Shown: positions 50,771 to 60,505 of the stretch, piece by piece
Position numbering within the stretch: position 1 is the first letter of the stretch
How the letters are laid out: every line of letters starts with the position of its first letter
Origin: Listeria cossartiae subsp. cossartiae
GTDB taxonomy: Bacteria > Bacillota > Bacilli > Lactobacillales > Listeriaceae
Direction: 5' to 3'
NCBI RefSeq assembly: GCF_014224155.1
Contig: NZ_JAASUI010000001.1
Location: forward strand, 186,001 to 250,000
Length of the DNA stretch: 64,000 bases
Program-made: the position numbers and the translations under genes
Notes under the pieces: model-generated
What the model was told of the DNA's origin: nothing
Database searches by the model: none
The model's input: the letters and a program-made list of their open reading frames with translations, nothing else

Positions 50771-51496
50771 ATGAAGGACAAAACAAAGAAAAGAAAATGG
50801 AACTGGGCGCAGATTTTAGCAATTTTTGTATTAGTAACGCTTGTAGTTTCGATGGTTTATGCAACGGTTAATTTAATTACAGCGCCATCTGGCAACGTTC
50901 CAGAAGGACAACAAACAAAAGGCGACTACTCACTGATGCTTATGCAATGTGTACTTGGGGTGGTAGTACTATTCTTACCATCTATCATTAGTAAAAAAAT
51001 GAAATTCGTGATTCCGAATGCGATGTATATTGTTTTTATCGTTTTCTTATATTGTGCGATTTATCTTGGTGAAGTACGTAGTTTCTATTATTTAATTCCT
51101 AACTGGGATACGATTTTACATACGTTTAGTGGGGCGATGCTTGGGGGACTTGGTTTCTCGATTGTGAGCTTACTGAATAATGATGAACGTGTTACACTTT
51201 CGATGAGCCCAGTTTTCGTGGCGTTATTTGCTTGTAGTTTTGCCGTATTCTTAGGTGTTTTCTGGGAGTTCTATGAATTTGCAGCCGACAGTTTTGGAAT
51301 GAATATGCAAAAAACAATGCTAGAAGATGGCACAATGCTTCAAGGTCATGCAGCGGTTGCTGATACAATGGGCGATCTGTTCGTCGATTTCCTCGGCGCA
51401 TTCGTCATCTCCATTGTCGGTTACTTCTCCATTCGTAAAAATAAAAAATGGATGAAGAACTTCGAATTTAAAAAAGTAGAAGAAGAAGCGAAATAA
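50771..51496 (+). CDS. YjdF/DUF2238-like membrane protein
   Basis: 241 residues from ATG at 50771, with AAGGGGTGAG upstream (GTG 50759 overlaps that site and is less likely). Six helices. Family words are NWDTILHTFSGAMLGGLGFS, FWEFYEFAADSFG and DTMGDLFVDFLGAFV. Function unknown; the His/Asp/Glu residues within the helices are conserved in the family. Confidence 0.85.
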   Translation: MKDKTKKRKWNWAQILAIFVLVTLVVSMVYATVNLITAPSGNVPEGQQTKGDYSLMLMQCVLGVVVLFLPSIISKKMKFVIPNAMYIVFIVFLYCAIYLGEVRSFYYLIPNWDTILHTFSGAMLGGLGFSIVSLLNNDERVTLSMSPVFVALFACSFAVFLGVFWEFYEFAADSFGMNMQKTMLEDGTMLQGHAAVADTMGDLFVDFLGAFVISIVGYFSIRKNKKWMKNFEFKKVEEEAK

Positions 51497-51503
51497 AAAA
51501 GAC

Positions 51504-51543
51504 TGCCAACAAAGTGAGAAATCATTTTGCTGGCATTTTTTTT
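51504..51543. terminator. Terminator between the YjdF-like and YoaK-like genes
   Basis: TGCCAACAAAGTGA and TCATTTTGCTGGCA pair with wobble around GAAA, followed by a T run. Confidence 0.8.
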
Positions 51544-52207
51544 AGATAATTTTTCTTTCTCTATCAATAAACATCATTAAAAAGGCGATAAATTGCAGAA
51601 GTGCACAAATCAGAATAGCGTATTGAGCGAACAGCTGAATAAAGAAATTACCAACGACCGCACCAATAATAAAACTAACAATAACCGAAAAATACAAAAA
51701 GCTATTGTGCAGATATTGTTTTTCCTTGTACTCAAAATAATCACATAAATTTTGCGTAGCACTCCGTAAATTCCCGATACACATCGTCGTCGCAATCCCT
51801 CTACCATGCATTTTCCGGAAACTTTCCACTTGGATCCCACAGACAAAAGAAATCAGCGAATTGGCAATAAGATTTTTATCAAGTGGAATAAATGCAACTC
51901 CGACCAAAATCACCACTTCTATCAAAACAGAAAGCTGGCGCCAGTGTAGCCGCCGAATAGCACGCCGGTGAATCAGTTCAGACAGCGCAATCCCAACGGT
52001 AAAAGAAACAACCGGCCAAAAATATTGCACAGCCGTAGCCCAATTTCCTTCCGAAATATTAATCCCAAATAAAAGTATATTCCCAGTTTGTGCATTAGCG
52101 AATACTTGTCCTCGTTCAATATAAGAGTAAGCATCCATAAACCCGCCAGCCAGAGCGAGCAAAAGCCCCAACCCAATTGATTCTGAAATTTGCCTAGTTC
52201 TTGCCAT
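51542..52207 (-). CDS. YoaK-like membrane protein (DUF1275)
   Basis: 221 residues with six helices. GLLLALAGGFMDAYSYIERG and FANAQTGNILLFGI are the DUF1275 signature. Later words IQVESFRKMHG and CIGNLRSATQ match the family too. It is probably a small transporter; the substrate is unknown. RBS AAGGATGA. It is transcribed after the gene at 52228, 20 nt apart. Confidence 0.9.
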   Translation of the reverse strand: MARTRQISESIGLGLLLALAGGFMDAYSYIERGQVFANAQTGNILLFGINISEGNWATAVQYFWPVVSFTVGIALSELIHRRAIRRLHWRQLSVLIEVVILVGVAFIPLDKNLIANSLISFVCGIQVESFRKMHGRGIATTMCIGNLRSATQNLCDYFEYKEKQYLHNSFLYFSVIVSFIIGAVVGNFFIQLFAQYAILICALLQFIAFLMMFIDRERKII

Positions 52208-52227
52208 ATTTTGTCATCCTTTTTTTC

Positions 52228-52974
52228 TTATTTATTAACCATCTGTTCGCGCAATGCCCTAATTAACGCATTGATCTGCTCGATATTTTGTAACATTTTT
52301 TTCTCGAAATGATGGATAGGCAAAAATACACCTAATTCATCAGCGTTTTCAGCGGTTTCTTGCCCGTAAAAAATTCTGCTAGAAGGAATAAGTTCTTGTA
52401 TTTGTAAGAAAGTTTTCCAAATAACCGCATAAGCTTGCGATTCAGACATTCCAAATTGCAAAGTGCTTGGAAGAGAGTAGAGCACGAGAATACCTCTTTT
52501 TTTATTTATTTTTTTAGTAGATATCGTGAAATCTGGTTCGTAGGAATGCACCGTATCCTCGTCATCAACTAAATAAATCGCCGCTTCGGAGTTAGCAAGA
52601 TCAGCCTGAAATATTTCTTGAAACTTTTCTTGCTCCCGATTAGGAATTTCTGCAATAAAATGCCCTTGCGCATCTGTTAAAAACAAAGGGTTATCTGCTG
52701 TTAATTTTTTTGGAATAAGAAAAGCTTGCCGGAGAAGCTCAAATAAAGTTCTACCGCAAACGCCTAATAATAGCGCGCTAACATCACTTTGCTGATAAGA
52801 GGATAAAATAATTTTGGCGAAAAGAGCATCATCTTTCTCAAAGCCACGCGCCTCTTGAAAGCTCTCTAAATTATCAAGAAATACATCTTTGAACCGCCTG
52901 CAAGCTGTTGAATTAGCCAATATCTGCTCGAAAAGGGTAGCTACATTTTGCTCTCTAGGAAAAATAGTCGTCAT
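52228..52974 (-). CDS. Hypothetical cytosolic protein, first of a two-gene operon
   Basis: 248 residues from ATG at 52974, with AAAGGAGAC 8 nt upstream. Helical N- and C-termini frame a central strand-rich part (LFLTDAQGHFIAEIP, AIYLVDDEDTVHSY, RGILVLYSLPS), which looks like a PAS or GAF-type sensor fold. I do not recognise the family. It lies upstream of the YoaK-like gene in the same direction. Confidence 0.65.
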   Translation of the reverse strand: MTTIFPREQNVATLFEQILANSTACRRFKDVFLDNLESFQEARGFEKDDALFAKIILSSYQQSDVSALLLGVCGRTLFELLRQAFLIPKKLTADNPLFLTDAQGHFIAEIPNREQEKFQEIFQADLANSEAAIYLVDDEDTVHSYEPDFTISTKKINKKRGILVLYSLPSTLQFGMSESQAYAVIWKTFLQIQELIPSSRIFYGQETAENADELGVFLPIHHFEKKMLQNIEQINALIRALREQMVNK

Positions 52975-53048
52975 TTTCAAGTCTCCTTTATTTTTTTATG
53001 TTAATATTATCTCATATTTACCAAGAAAAGATAAAAATATTACACGAT

Positions 53049-53084
53049 AAAAAACGCCTATGAATAATTTCGTAGGCGTTTTTC
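53049..53084 (-). terminator. Terminator of the MoxR-DUF58-transglutaminase operon
   Basis: AAAAACGCCTATGAA and the inverted TTCGTAGGCGTTTTT pair around a short loop, just past the transglutaminase stop. Confidence 0.88.
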
Positions 53085-53089
53085 TCTGT

Positions 53090-55249
53090 TTATTTATTTA
53101 ATTTAGCAATAACTTGCTGAACAAGCCCCATCTCATCCGAACTCATCACTTTTTCATCCAAACCATTACTATAAACCTGAGCTTCATAAATTTTAGTCAA
53201 TCGCGAGAAGTCAGCTGTTTTTAAATCCGCATCAACTCTCACTGCAAAATGACGTAAAGTTTCACTTGATTCGCGCACATAACCATAAGAAGCGAGCGAC
53301 TTCAATAGCTTATGATACGTTTTGCCAAATGCTGGTTTGTTTTTCAGGGAACGAAGCAATAAATAACTGCGGATTCTGCGTCTGAATAATACGGCCAACA
53401 CAAGTAATGCTGTAACTAATCCAGCGGGAATCCACCAAAACCAAGCAGGGATTTTGAAATTAGAGGCCGCTGCATCTGCTTTAGGTTCTTCTTTCTTCGT
53501 TGCTTCCCCAGTGGAGCTACTGCCGTTATCTTGTTCTGGTGTTTTCTCTGGTGTGTTTGGAGTTTCTGGCGTACTTGTGCTATCGTTCGGCGTTTCCGGT
53601 TTATTGGCAGTTTCGGTTGTTGGTTCTTGGAAGTCTTCTGGGTTGGAGAACGTTGCTGTTGGCTCAAATGGAACCCATCCAGTACCTGGGAAAAATACTT
53701 CCGGCCAAGAATGCGCATTATTATTTGTTATCGTGTAAGTGGATTTCGCATCATTTTCTTTTTTCTCGCCCTCGCCAGGTGTGTAACCCTTGGCCCATCT
53801 TGCTGGAATCCCGAGCGAACGAAGCATTACTACCATCGAAGTAGAAAAATTATCACAATAACCAATCCGCGTTTCAAATAAAAATTGGTCGACGTAATCG
53901 GCTCCCCTAGGCGTTTCTTTCGCATCATCTGTGCTATAAGTAAATGTACCTGAAGAACTTAGATAGCTTTCAATTGCTTTTGTTTTATCATAAATGGAAT
54001 CAGCGTCTTTGGTTACTTTATTGGCCAGTTTTGCAACCCGGTCTGGTAACTCACTTGGCGTTTGCGTATATTTTGAAACAAAGGTACTAGATAATGTACT
54101 AAAATCAGCGCTCTGCATCTTTTCAATATTGTAAACAGGCGTTTTTAATTGGACCGTGTAATTTTTGATGGTATCCACAGGTCCAACTCTTTCTATCGTT
54201 AAATTGGCACTAAATGAATCGACTGCGCCGTTAACTGTTTGCGTTCCATATGGATAAGGCATGTAATCACTAGAAGAAGCAAAACTAATTTCAGCCGTAT
54301 TTGTAGGGCCGGTTGTTTGCTCTGTAAGTTGAATCGGAAACGTATCACCAGAGGAAAATGATACTACATCGCCTGAGTTTGCATTTGCCCAGCCGGTTCC
54401 AGTGTAGGTAGTTTTCGATTCCACGCGCCAGTAGTGGCCTTTATCCGTACGTGCGGTAAATACAGTGCCGTTATCCTTTTTAAGTGCGCCACCAAGCGTT
54501 GTGTCGTCTTCACTATAACCAACCGTACGCGTAGTATTAATCCCAAGCGCATTTTTTATCGTCGGTACAGGATCAGGAAAAATGGGCGCCTTTTTCGGAA
54601 GCATTAACGAACTAAAAACAAATACCGCCAGCAACATAATCACAAAAATATGGTAAAGTAGCCCATTTCGTTTCAAGGAATCTGCACTTATTCGATTAGG
54701 TGCTGCAATTCGGCTAGCCAGCGCAAGATGCAGAAGTAAAAATCCTTCCAATACGGTCCGAACAATCGCCCAATTACTATTATAATCTGTAAAAGTATTA
54801 ATAACGGCTAAATAGGCAACTGTTAAAACTAACACACTCATAATCCGCTGTTTGCGCAAAATACTATACGTAGTAATATAACTCAAAAGCCACAATGCAA
54901 TTAAAAAGACGATTAAAATAAAGTCCATAGAAATATCAGAAGAGCGGAACTGCACCATATCTCTAAAACCATTAAAGGTAATTTGGAAAAACGAACTAAA
55001 CCAATCCGCGGACAGAATGCCATCTTTAGCGTAATAAATTCCAGAAACGACGAAAATCATTACGATATGAAGAGGAATGGTCCAGTAATATTTTAAACGA
55101 AGAAAAAAGCTGCCGAGCGAAAGGCTTATAAATAAAATAATCCAATTGGCTGTTGGAAGTTCTGTTAGCTCGGCAAATGGATAAATCCACTCCGAGATGA
55201 GTAAAACCGATAGAATGAATAGCATGACGAGCGATACATATCTTTTCAT
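53090..55249 (-). CDS. Membrane transglutaminase-like protein
   Basis: 719 residues. Five or more N-terminal helices (to about residue 210), then an external DUF3488-type region, then the transglutaminase core: GYCDNFSTSMVVMLRSLGIP holds the Cys, NNAHSWPEVFFPGTGWVPFE the His and WVPFEPT the third block. A Pro/Thr/Ser-rich linker and one more helix lead to a DUF4129-type C-terminus. Its start overlaps the DUF58 stop as ATGA. Members of this trio are thought to act on cell-envelope proteins; no direct substrate is known. Confidence 0.92.
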   Translation of the reverse strand: MKRYVSLVMLFILSVLLISEWIYPFAELTELPTANWIILFISLSLGSFFLRLKYYWTIPLHIVMIFVVSGIYYAKDGILSADWFSSFFQITFNGFRDMVQFRSSDISMDFILIVFLIALWLLSYITTYSILRKQRIMSVLVLTVAYLAVINTFTDYNSNWAIVRTVLEGFLLLHLALASRIAAPNRISADSLKRNGLLYHIFVIMLLAVFVFSSLMLPKKAPIFPDPVPTIKNALGINTTRTVGYSEDDTTLGGALKKDNGTVFTARTDKGHYWRVESKTTYTGTGWANANSGDVVSFSSGDTFPIQLTEQTTGPTNTAEISFASSSDYMPYPYGTQTVNGAVDSFSANLTIERVGPVDTIKNYTVQLKTPVYNIEKMQSADFSTLSSTFVSKYTQTPSELPDRVAKLANKVTKDADSIYDKTKAIESYLSSSGTFTYSTDDAKETPRGADYVDQFLFETRIGYCDNFSTSMVVMLRSLGIPARWAKGYTPGEGEKKENDAKSTYTITNNNAHSWPEVFFPGTGWVPFEPTATFSNPEDFQEPTTETANKPETPNDSTSTPETPNTPEKTPEQDNGSSSTGEATKKEEPKADAAASNFKIPAWFWWIPAGLVTALLVLAVLFRRRIRSYLLLRSLKNKPAFGKTYHKLLKSLASYGYVRESSETLRHFAVRVDADLKTADFSRLTKIYEAQVYSNGLDEKVMSSDEMGLVQQVIAKLNK

Positions 55250-56394
55250 TTAGTTTCACGCTCCCGTCTGCTTAGAAGGCTCGCTGGCTCAAGGAAAATC
55301 GCAGGAGCATCCGTCGATTTGGAATGCTCTGACTGGAATGTAATAATTTGAAGCTGTTTATTATCCGTTAAACGGGTCACTTTTTGCAGTAACATCGTAT
55401 CCATACACGGTGTAAATAAAAGGATTTTCTCTCCAGCGTGCAAATTGTTATCAAGCGATTCTTGTAGCATTAAACTATCTGCCGGTGCGATTTCGGCAAA
55501 AGCAGTTGAGATTTCTTGAAGTCTATTGGTGCCTTTCGCTGGAGCAAATTTACTCGTTTGATCGCCAAGCAAAGTAACACGGATTTCTCCATTATCTTCG
55601 GAGATTTTGCGGATGAATGAGTAGGCAGCCCGAAGTGATAATTCAAAATTGGGATGACTCGCGCCGTAAAAAATGACGGATAACCGTGATGTGGCACTAT
55701 TTTCAAATTCTCGGGTCATCAACTGGTCACTTTTAGCAGAAGATTTCCAGTCAATCAGGGAAATTCGGTCGCCAGAAGAAAATTCGCGTAAACTGTGCAG
55801 ATTGCTGTTTTTCTTGAGGGTCCAATAAGCTGCATTACGTTCGTTTTCCGGAGAAACTTCACTGATTTTTTCTAATACATCAGGGAAATAAGTCGGATAA
55901 ATAGTGAGCGTTTTTTCGGTCGACAATTGGCGTGAACGTTCCAGCAAACCGAATGCATCACTCGTTTCCACATCTAGCGGCGGGAATGAATGTATCCCAC
56001 GAACACCAGCAAATCCAGCAAGCGTCACAGTAAAATTCTTTTTGAAAAGCGGATAGACTACTTGTTGGCGGGCGCTCACTTTACCGAAACTAGCCGGGAT
56101 TTTTTGTTGGAATAGCAAATAACCCACTGGATAACGCGATTTTCGAGTAAATGATACTTGCATATCGACTAAATCGCCATCATGGTAGGTCGTTTTAACA
56201 AAATTTCGATTTGCTTTCCACGCTTTGAGTGGATAAATCGAGGATAAAAATAATAGTAACAAGATAAAACTAAAGAAATAGGTTAAAAACCAGCTAGCTG
56301 TATCACCTTGAAATAGCGTATAAGCCCAAAGTCCAGCGTAAATAATTAGCATAATAATCCACCGAGATGCTAACAGGAGGCGTTTTTTTAACAT
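55246..56394 (-). CDS. DUF58 protein
   Basis: 382 residues. Two N-terminal helices, then a vWA-like C-terminal domain. The DUF58 block is FSSGDRISLIDWKSSAKSDQ, followed by LMTREFEN. It starts 4 nt after the MoxR gene and overlaps the transglutaminase by 4 nt. MoxR ATPases act on such vWA-type partners, so the three gene products likely form one envelope-maturation unit. Confidence 0.93.
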   Translation of the reverse strand: MLKKRLLLASRWIIMLIIYAGLWAYTLFQGDTASWFLTYFFSFILLLLFLSSIYPLKAWKANRNFVKTTYHDGDLVDMQVSFTRKSRYPVGYLLFQQKIPASFGKVSARQQVVYPLFKKNFTVTLAGFAGVRGIHSFPPLDVETSDAFGLLERSRQLSTEKTLTIYPTYFPDVLEKISEVSPENERNAAYWTLKKNSNLHSLREFSSGDRISLIDWKSSAKSDQLMTREFENSATSRLSVIFYGASHPNFELSLRAAYSFIRKISEDNGEIRVTLLGDQTSKFAPAKGTNRLQEISTAFAEIAPADSLMLQESLDNNLHAGEKILLFTPCMDTMLLQKVTRLTDNKQLQIITFQSEHSKSTDAPAIFLEPASLLSRRERETK

Positions 56395-56398
56395 TTTA

Positions 56399-57346
56399 CT
56401 ACCTCTTCTCTACCGGAACTGACGTGTTTTTCAGAATGGAAGCAATAATGGATTCGGCTGTTTCCTCATTATAATAAGCTTCGGACTTCAAAATGAGACG
56501 ATGGGTGAAAATATACGGCGCTAAATATTGAATATCATCAGGAATCACATAATCGCGACCTTCAATAAGCGCAAAAGCTTGAGCGGCTTGCATGAAAGCT
56601 AGTGAGCCACGCGGACTAATCCCAAGCGCAACAGAAGGATGTTTTCGACTTGCATCGACTAGGCGAATAATATAATTTTTCAACACATCATCAATAAAGA
56701 CTTGTTTGGCTTTGTTTTTTAGATTCAATAATTCTTCTAGTGTCACAACTTGTTTCGTTTGCTCAAGGGGATCTTGGTATTGTTTTAAAGTAAGCAGCTG
56801 CATTTCTTCTTCAACTGTCGGATAACCAATATTGATTTTAAGCAAAAATCGGTCTAATTGGGCTTCTGGCAAAGCGTAAGTGCCTTCGTATTCAATCGGA
56901 TTTTGCGTTGCCATTACGAAAAATGGATCAGCGAGTTTGCGCGTAATTCCATCCACTGTCACACTGTTTTCGGCCATACCTTCCAGTAAAGCGGCCTGCG
57001 TACGTGGTGCAGTTCGATTAATTTCATCGGCGAGAACAATATTTCCCATAACTGGACCTGGACGGAATTCAAATTCGCGCGTTTCGGGATTGAAAATCGA
57101 AACCCCAGTTACATCTGCTGGTAGCAAATCTGGCGTAAATTGAATCCGTTTAAAGGAAACTCCGATTGTTTTTGCAAGTGTGCGCACCATCATTGTTTTA
57201 CCAACTCCGGGAACGTCTTCCAGTAATACGTGACCACCCGCAAGTAGGGCAGTTAAGCTTAATTTAACAACATGTCGTTTACCGACGATAACTTTTTCAA
57301 CTTCATTAATAATCTCATTTATTTTAATGGATGGCTCTATAGACAT
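56399..57346 (-). CDS. MoxR-family AAA+ ATPase
   Basis: 315 residues. Walker A GVGKT in HVLLEDVPGVGKTMMVRT near residues 35-52, Walker B VLADEINRTAP, sensor MATQNPIEYEGTY, and arginine block SPRGSLAFMQAAQ. First gene of the operon. It acts as a chaperone-type ATPase on the DUF58 partner. The start ATG follows AGGAGG. The divergent PucR gene lies 144 nt away. Confidence 0.95.
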   Translation of the reverse strand: MSIEPSIKINEIINEVEKVIVGKRHVVKLSLTALLAGGHVLLEDVPGVGKTMMVRTLAKTIGVSFKRIQFTPDLLPADVTGVSIFNPETREFEFRPGPVMGNIVLADEINRTAPRTQAALLEGMAENSVTVDGITRKLADPFFVMATQNPIEYEGTYALPEAQLDRFLLKINIGYPTVEEEMQLLTLKQYQDPLEQTKQVVTLEELLNLKNKAKQVFIDDVLKNYIIRLVDASRKHPSVALGISPRGSLAFMQAAQAFALIEGRDYVIPDDIQYLAPYIFTHRLILKSEAYYNEETAESIIASILKNTSVPVEKR

Positions 57347-57490
57347 AATTTGCCTCCTATGTTTTTAGTCAGAATATGTGTATTCATGGTTTAATGCTAC
57401 TATAATCAACCTTGAATGTAAAAGATTTAATGTGGCATGGACTTTTCTTAGGAGATTGTTTACACTTAGAATAACTGGAGGTGGCGAACT

Positions 57491-59086
57491 TTGAGCGTTA
57501 AATTGGCTGATTTAATGAAACTACCATCTTTAAAAGAAGCGAAAGTAGTATCTGGAAAATCTGGATTATCTAAGCTAGTTTCGTCTATTTCTGTTTTAGA
57601 ATACACAGAAGTAGCTCTTTTGGAAGATGAATTATTTGATAATGATGAATTTTATGGCAGTGAAATAGTTGTCTCTGCTTTTGTGAATATTCGTGATGAT
57701 GTCGAGGCGCAGTGCCGCACGATTGAGCGATTACATAAAGTTGGCGAAGTTGCTTTAATTCTTTACTACGTTGGAATCTTTATGCCGAAAATTGATCAAA
57801 AGCTGATTGATTTTGCGAATGAACTAGATTTTACGATTATTGTGATGCCGGAAAACGAAATGTCACTGAGATATAGTGAAGTGATTTATGAAGTAGTTGA
57901 AGCGATTGTGAAGCAAGAAATGACGGATACCAACTTTGTTACCGAATCGCTAGAACAGATTTCGAGTGTACGACCTCCGCAGCGGAATATTGATACGACG
58001 CTGAAAATCTTGTCTGACAGAACGCACACTTCACTTGTTTTAACCGACAATTCCTTTCAAGTAATTAATTCAATCACTTGGCCACGCACGCGCCATTGGG
58101 ATTTTGAAAGAGTGATTGAAGCCTCAAAACAAATAAATGAACAGGAACTTGTGCAACTCACATTAGATGAGCGTGAATTTTATACAGCGAGAAAGCCAAT
58201 TTTTCAAGATGGAATGCAGGCGATGCACTTATTTATGATGAAAGAAAAAGGGGCGCTAACGACGGATGTAGTTATGCAAATTACGGAAGTAGTCCAAGTC
58301 TTTATGAACTTATGGGGCCGCAACTATGTCGAAATCAGCACGGCTGAGCTAATGAAGGCGATTTTGAATGATGAAAGTGTGAAAATGCGCCGGCTTGGTA
58401 AAATTTTGAATGTGGATGTTTCCTCTATTAAATGGATGTGGCTCGTGAAAACGGAAGAAATTCGCGACAATGAGCGGGTTTTGAGTGAACTGAAAAGCTT
58501 TGTAGCTAGCCATTTTGATGTTTCTTTGATTGATTTATTTGAAAAGAATATCGTTGTTTTGCTTGATAATTCCGTTGCACAGCGAGACCGGACGCATACG
58601 GCGAATGAATTTGCGGTGATGATGAAGGAAATTGGGATAGAATTAAAAATTACCGTTTGTCAGGGAATGGAGCAGACTTCAGATGTGCAGAGTGCTTATT
58701 CGCTCGTAAATGAATATAAAAATGCCGCCAATGCGATTTACGCTAATAAGCCGATTTATTCACTTCAAGAAATCGATTTTGCAGCCAAATGTGTGGATAT
58801 CGTTAATCGCGGAGAATTGGCGATTGCGGAACAAATGAAGCCACTGAAACCCTTAGACGATAACGAAGAATTAATTGAAACGTTGTCAGTATTTTTGCTA
58901 GAAGGCGAGTCGAATTATAATCAAGCTGCCGAGTTACTATTTTTGCATAAAAATACGATTAAATACCGAATTCAGCGGGTCAATGAATTGCTGCAATATC
59001 CAGCGACTAAAATTCCGGAGTCTTATAATCTCTATTTAGCCGTTGCAATTCGTCGTTTACTTGGCGAAACAAACAATAATAATTAA
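57491..59086 (+). CDS. PucR-family transcriptional regulator
   Basis: 531 residues from TTG at 57491 with TGGAGGTGG before it. An N-terminal PucR domain (LADLMKLPSLKEAKVVSG, EIVVSAFVNIRDD) is followed by a GGDEF-like central part and a C-terminal helix-turn-helix: YNQAAELLFLHKNTIKYRIQ at about 478-497. PucR proteins switch on purine, hydantoin and similar nitrogen catabolism genes. It lies directly before the permease-DUF917-hydantoinase operon, its likely target. Confidence 0.93.
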   Translation: MSVKLADLMKLPSLKEAKVVSGKSGLSKLVSSISVLEYTEVALLEDELFDNDEFYGSEIVVSAFVNIRDDVEAQCRTIERLHKVGEVALILYYVGIFMPKIDQKLIDFANELDFTIIVMPENEMSLRYSEVIYEVVEAIVKQEMTDTNFVTESLEQISSVRPPQRNIDTTLKILSDRTHTSLVLTDNSFQVINSITWPRTRHWDFERVIEASKQINEQELVQLTLDEREFYTARKPIFQDGMQAMHLFMMKEKGALTTDVVMQITEVVQVFMNLWGRNYVEISTAELMKAILNDESVKMRRLGKILNVDVSSIKWMWLVKTEEIRDNERVLSELKSFVASHFDVSLIDLFEKNIVVLLDNSVAQRDRTHTANEFAVMMKEIGIELKITVCQGMEQTSDVQSAYSLVNEYKNAANAIYANKPIYSLQEIDFAAKCVDIVNRGELAIAEQMKPLKPLDDNEELIETLSVFLLEGESNYNQAAELLFLHKNTIKYRIQRVNELLQYPATKIPESYNLYLAVAIRRLLGETNNNN

Positions 59087-59135
59087 AAACAGTGCGATTT
59101 TTGTCCGAAATGACAAAGATTGCGCTGTTTTTTTT
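59086..59135 (+). terminator. Terminator after the PucR gene
   Basis: AAAACAGTGCGATTTTTGTC and GACAAAGATTGCGCTGTTTT pair with few mismatches around a 6-nt loop, followed by a T run. Confidence 0.88.
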
Positions 59136-59170
59136 CAATTCAGATAAATACAAATGATAGCTAGTTCTTA

Positions 59171-59176
59171 TATAAT
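59171..59176 (+). promoter_or_regulatory. -10 box of the permease operon
   Basis: TATAAT lies 46 nt before the permease start. No good -35 is seen, as would suit a promoter activated by the PucR protein. Confidence 0.45.
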
Positions 59177-59221
59177 TAGTCCTTAATAGAACAAATTCAA
59201 GAAAAAAAGGGGCGAAACATT

Positions 59222-60505
59222 ATGACAGAGAAAAACACAGTTGAGCAGACACAATCCTGGCAAAGTTTGGCATTTTTATGGACGGGCGCAATGATCTGCG
59301 TACCGAGTCTCCTTGTAGGGGGAACGCTTATTTCGGGCATGCCTCTATGGGAAGCAATTTTAATAGCACTTTTAGGATATGGAGTTATTGTCGTATTTAT
59401 GATATATCAAGGAATGCAAAGTAGTGACTTAGGTATTCCAGCAGTTAGTGTAGCTTCGCAAGTATTTGGCGAACAAGGATCTAAGAAAATCATATCGATT
59501 CTTTTAGCGATTGCTTGTCTAGGATGGTTTGGTATTCAAGCAAACGTCTGTGGCGCAGCATTTTCGCAGTTTTTAGGTATTTATGGAATTAATGTTCCAA
59601 TACCAGTATCTTCCTTGATTTGGGGAGTTATTATGTTACTATCAGCTATCTATGGTATTCGTATTTTGAGTATTTTAAATTATATTGCAGTTCCGATTTT
59701 ACTTTTTGTATGTATTTATGGTTTGGTTGTTTCGTTAAATAATGGCGGACTTGCGATTGTTGAAAATTATAAACCAGCAAACAGCATGTCATTCATGACC
59801 GGGCTTGCAATTACCATCGGCTCGTTCGCATTAGGTGCCGTTATTGCCGGCGACTATTCACAATATACAAAATCACGTAAAGACGTTGTTAAAGCAGCCA
59901 TCATCGGCATTTTACCATCAGGTGTTTTAATGATTACAGTTGGAGCGGTTCTTGCGCTAACAGCTGGAACGGCAGATATTTCCGTTGTATTTACTAATCT
60001 AGGTTTGCCAGTTCTTGGAATTATCGGTTTGATTTTGGCAGCTTGGACAACCAATGCAGTTAATGCGTTTTCCGGCGGGATCGCGATTATTAACGTTTTC
60101 AATATTTCAGAAAAATATCATAAAGTTGCCGTAGCAGTTGCGGGTGGGCTTGGAACACTACTAGCTGTTATCGGTATTCTAAACCACTTTGTACCAATTA
60201 TGTCCGTACTTTCAGCGATGGTTCCACCAGTTGCCGGAGTAATGATTGCTTCATACTGGATCGTTCAAAAAGGCGACAAATCCAAATGGGCACCAGTTGC
60301 AGGCGTTAACTGGCTTGGTGTAAGTTCTTGGTTAGTAGGTGCTGTGATTGCAGGAATTCCAGTCATTTTGACATTCTTCCCTTCACTACCACAATTACCA
60401 AATCAACCACTTATCGGTATTATTTTGTCACTAATTGTTTATCTCGTTGGGGCGAAAGTTTTAAGTGGAAAAACGGAAAAAGTAGAGAACTTGGAGGGAA
60501 AATAA
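59222..60505 (+). CDS. NCS1-family cytosine/purine/hydantoin permease
   Basis: 427 residues with twelve helices. The helix words WTGAMICVPSLLVGGTLISG, GWFGIQANVCGAAFSQFLG and AAWTTNAVNAFSGGIAI fit CodB-like NCS1 carriers, which take in nucleobases or hydantoins with sodium or protons. RBS AAAAAGGGGCG. It is the first gene of an operon with DUF917 and hydantoinase genes, so a cyclic amide is the likely cargo. Confidence 0.92.
   Translation: MTEKNTVEQTQSWQSLAFLWTGAMICVPSLLVGGTLISGMPLWEAILIALLGYGVIVVFMIYQGMQSSDLGIPAVSVASQVFGEQGSKKIISILLAIACLGWFGIQANVCGAAFSQFLGIYGINVPIPVSSLIWGVIMLLSAIYGIRILSILNYIAVPILLFVCIYGLVVSLNNGGLAIVENYKPANSMSFMTGLAITIGSFALGAVIAGDYSQYTKSRKDVVKAAIIGILPSGVLMITVGAVLALTAGTADISVVFTNLGLPVLGIIGLILAAWTTNAVNAFSGGIAIINVFNISEKYHKVAVAVAGGLGTLLAVIGILNHFVPIMSVLSAMVPPVAGVMIASYWIVQKGDKSKWAPVAGVNWLGVSSWLVGAVIAGIPVILTFFPSLPQLPNQPLIGIILSLIVYLVGAKVLSGKTEKVENLEGK

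Noticed and set aside
53416-53881. Several overlapping frames on both strands within the transglutaminase gene
   Set aside because: They follow the Pro/Thr/Ser-rich linker, where biased codons keep all frames open; no start signals.
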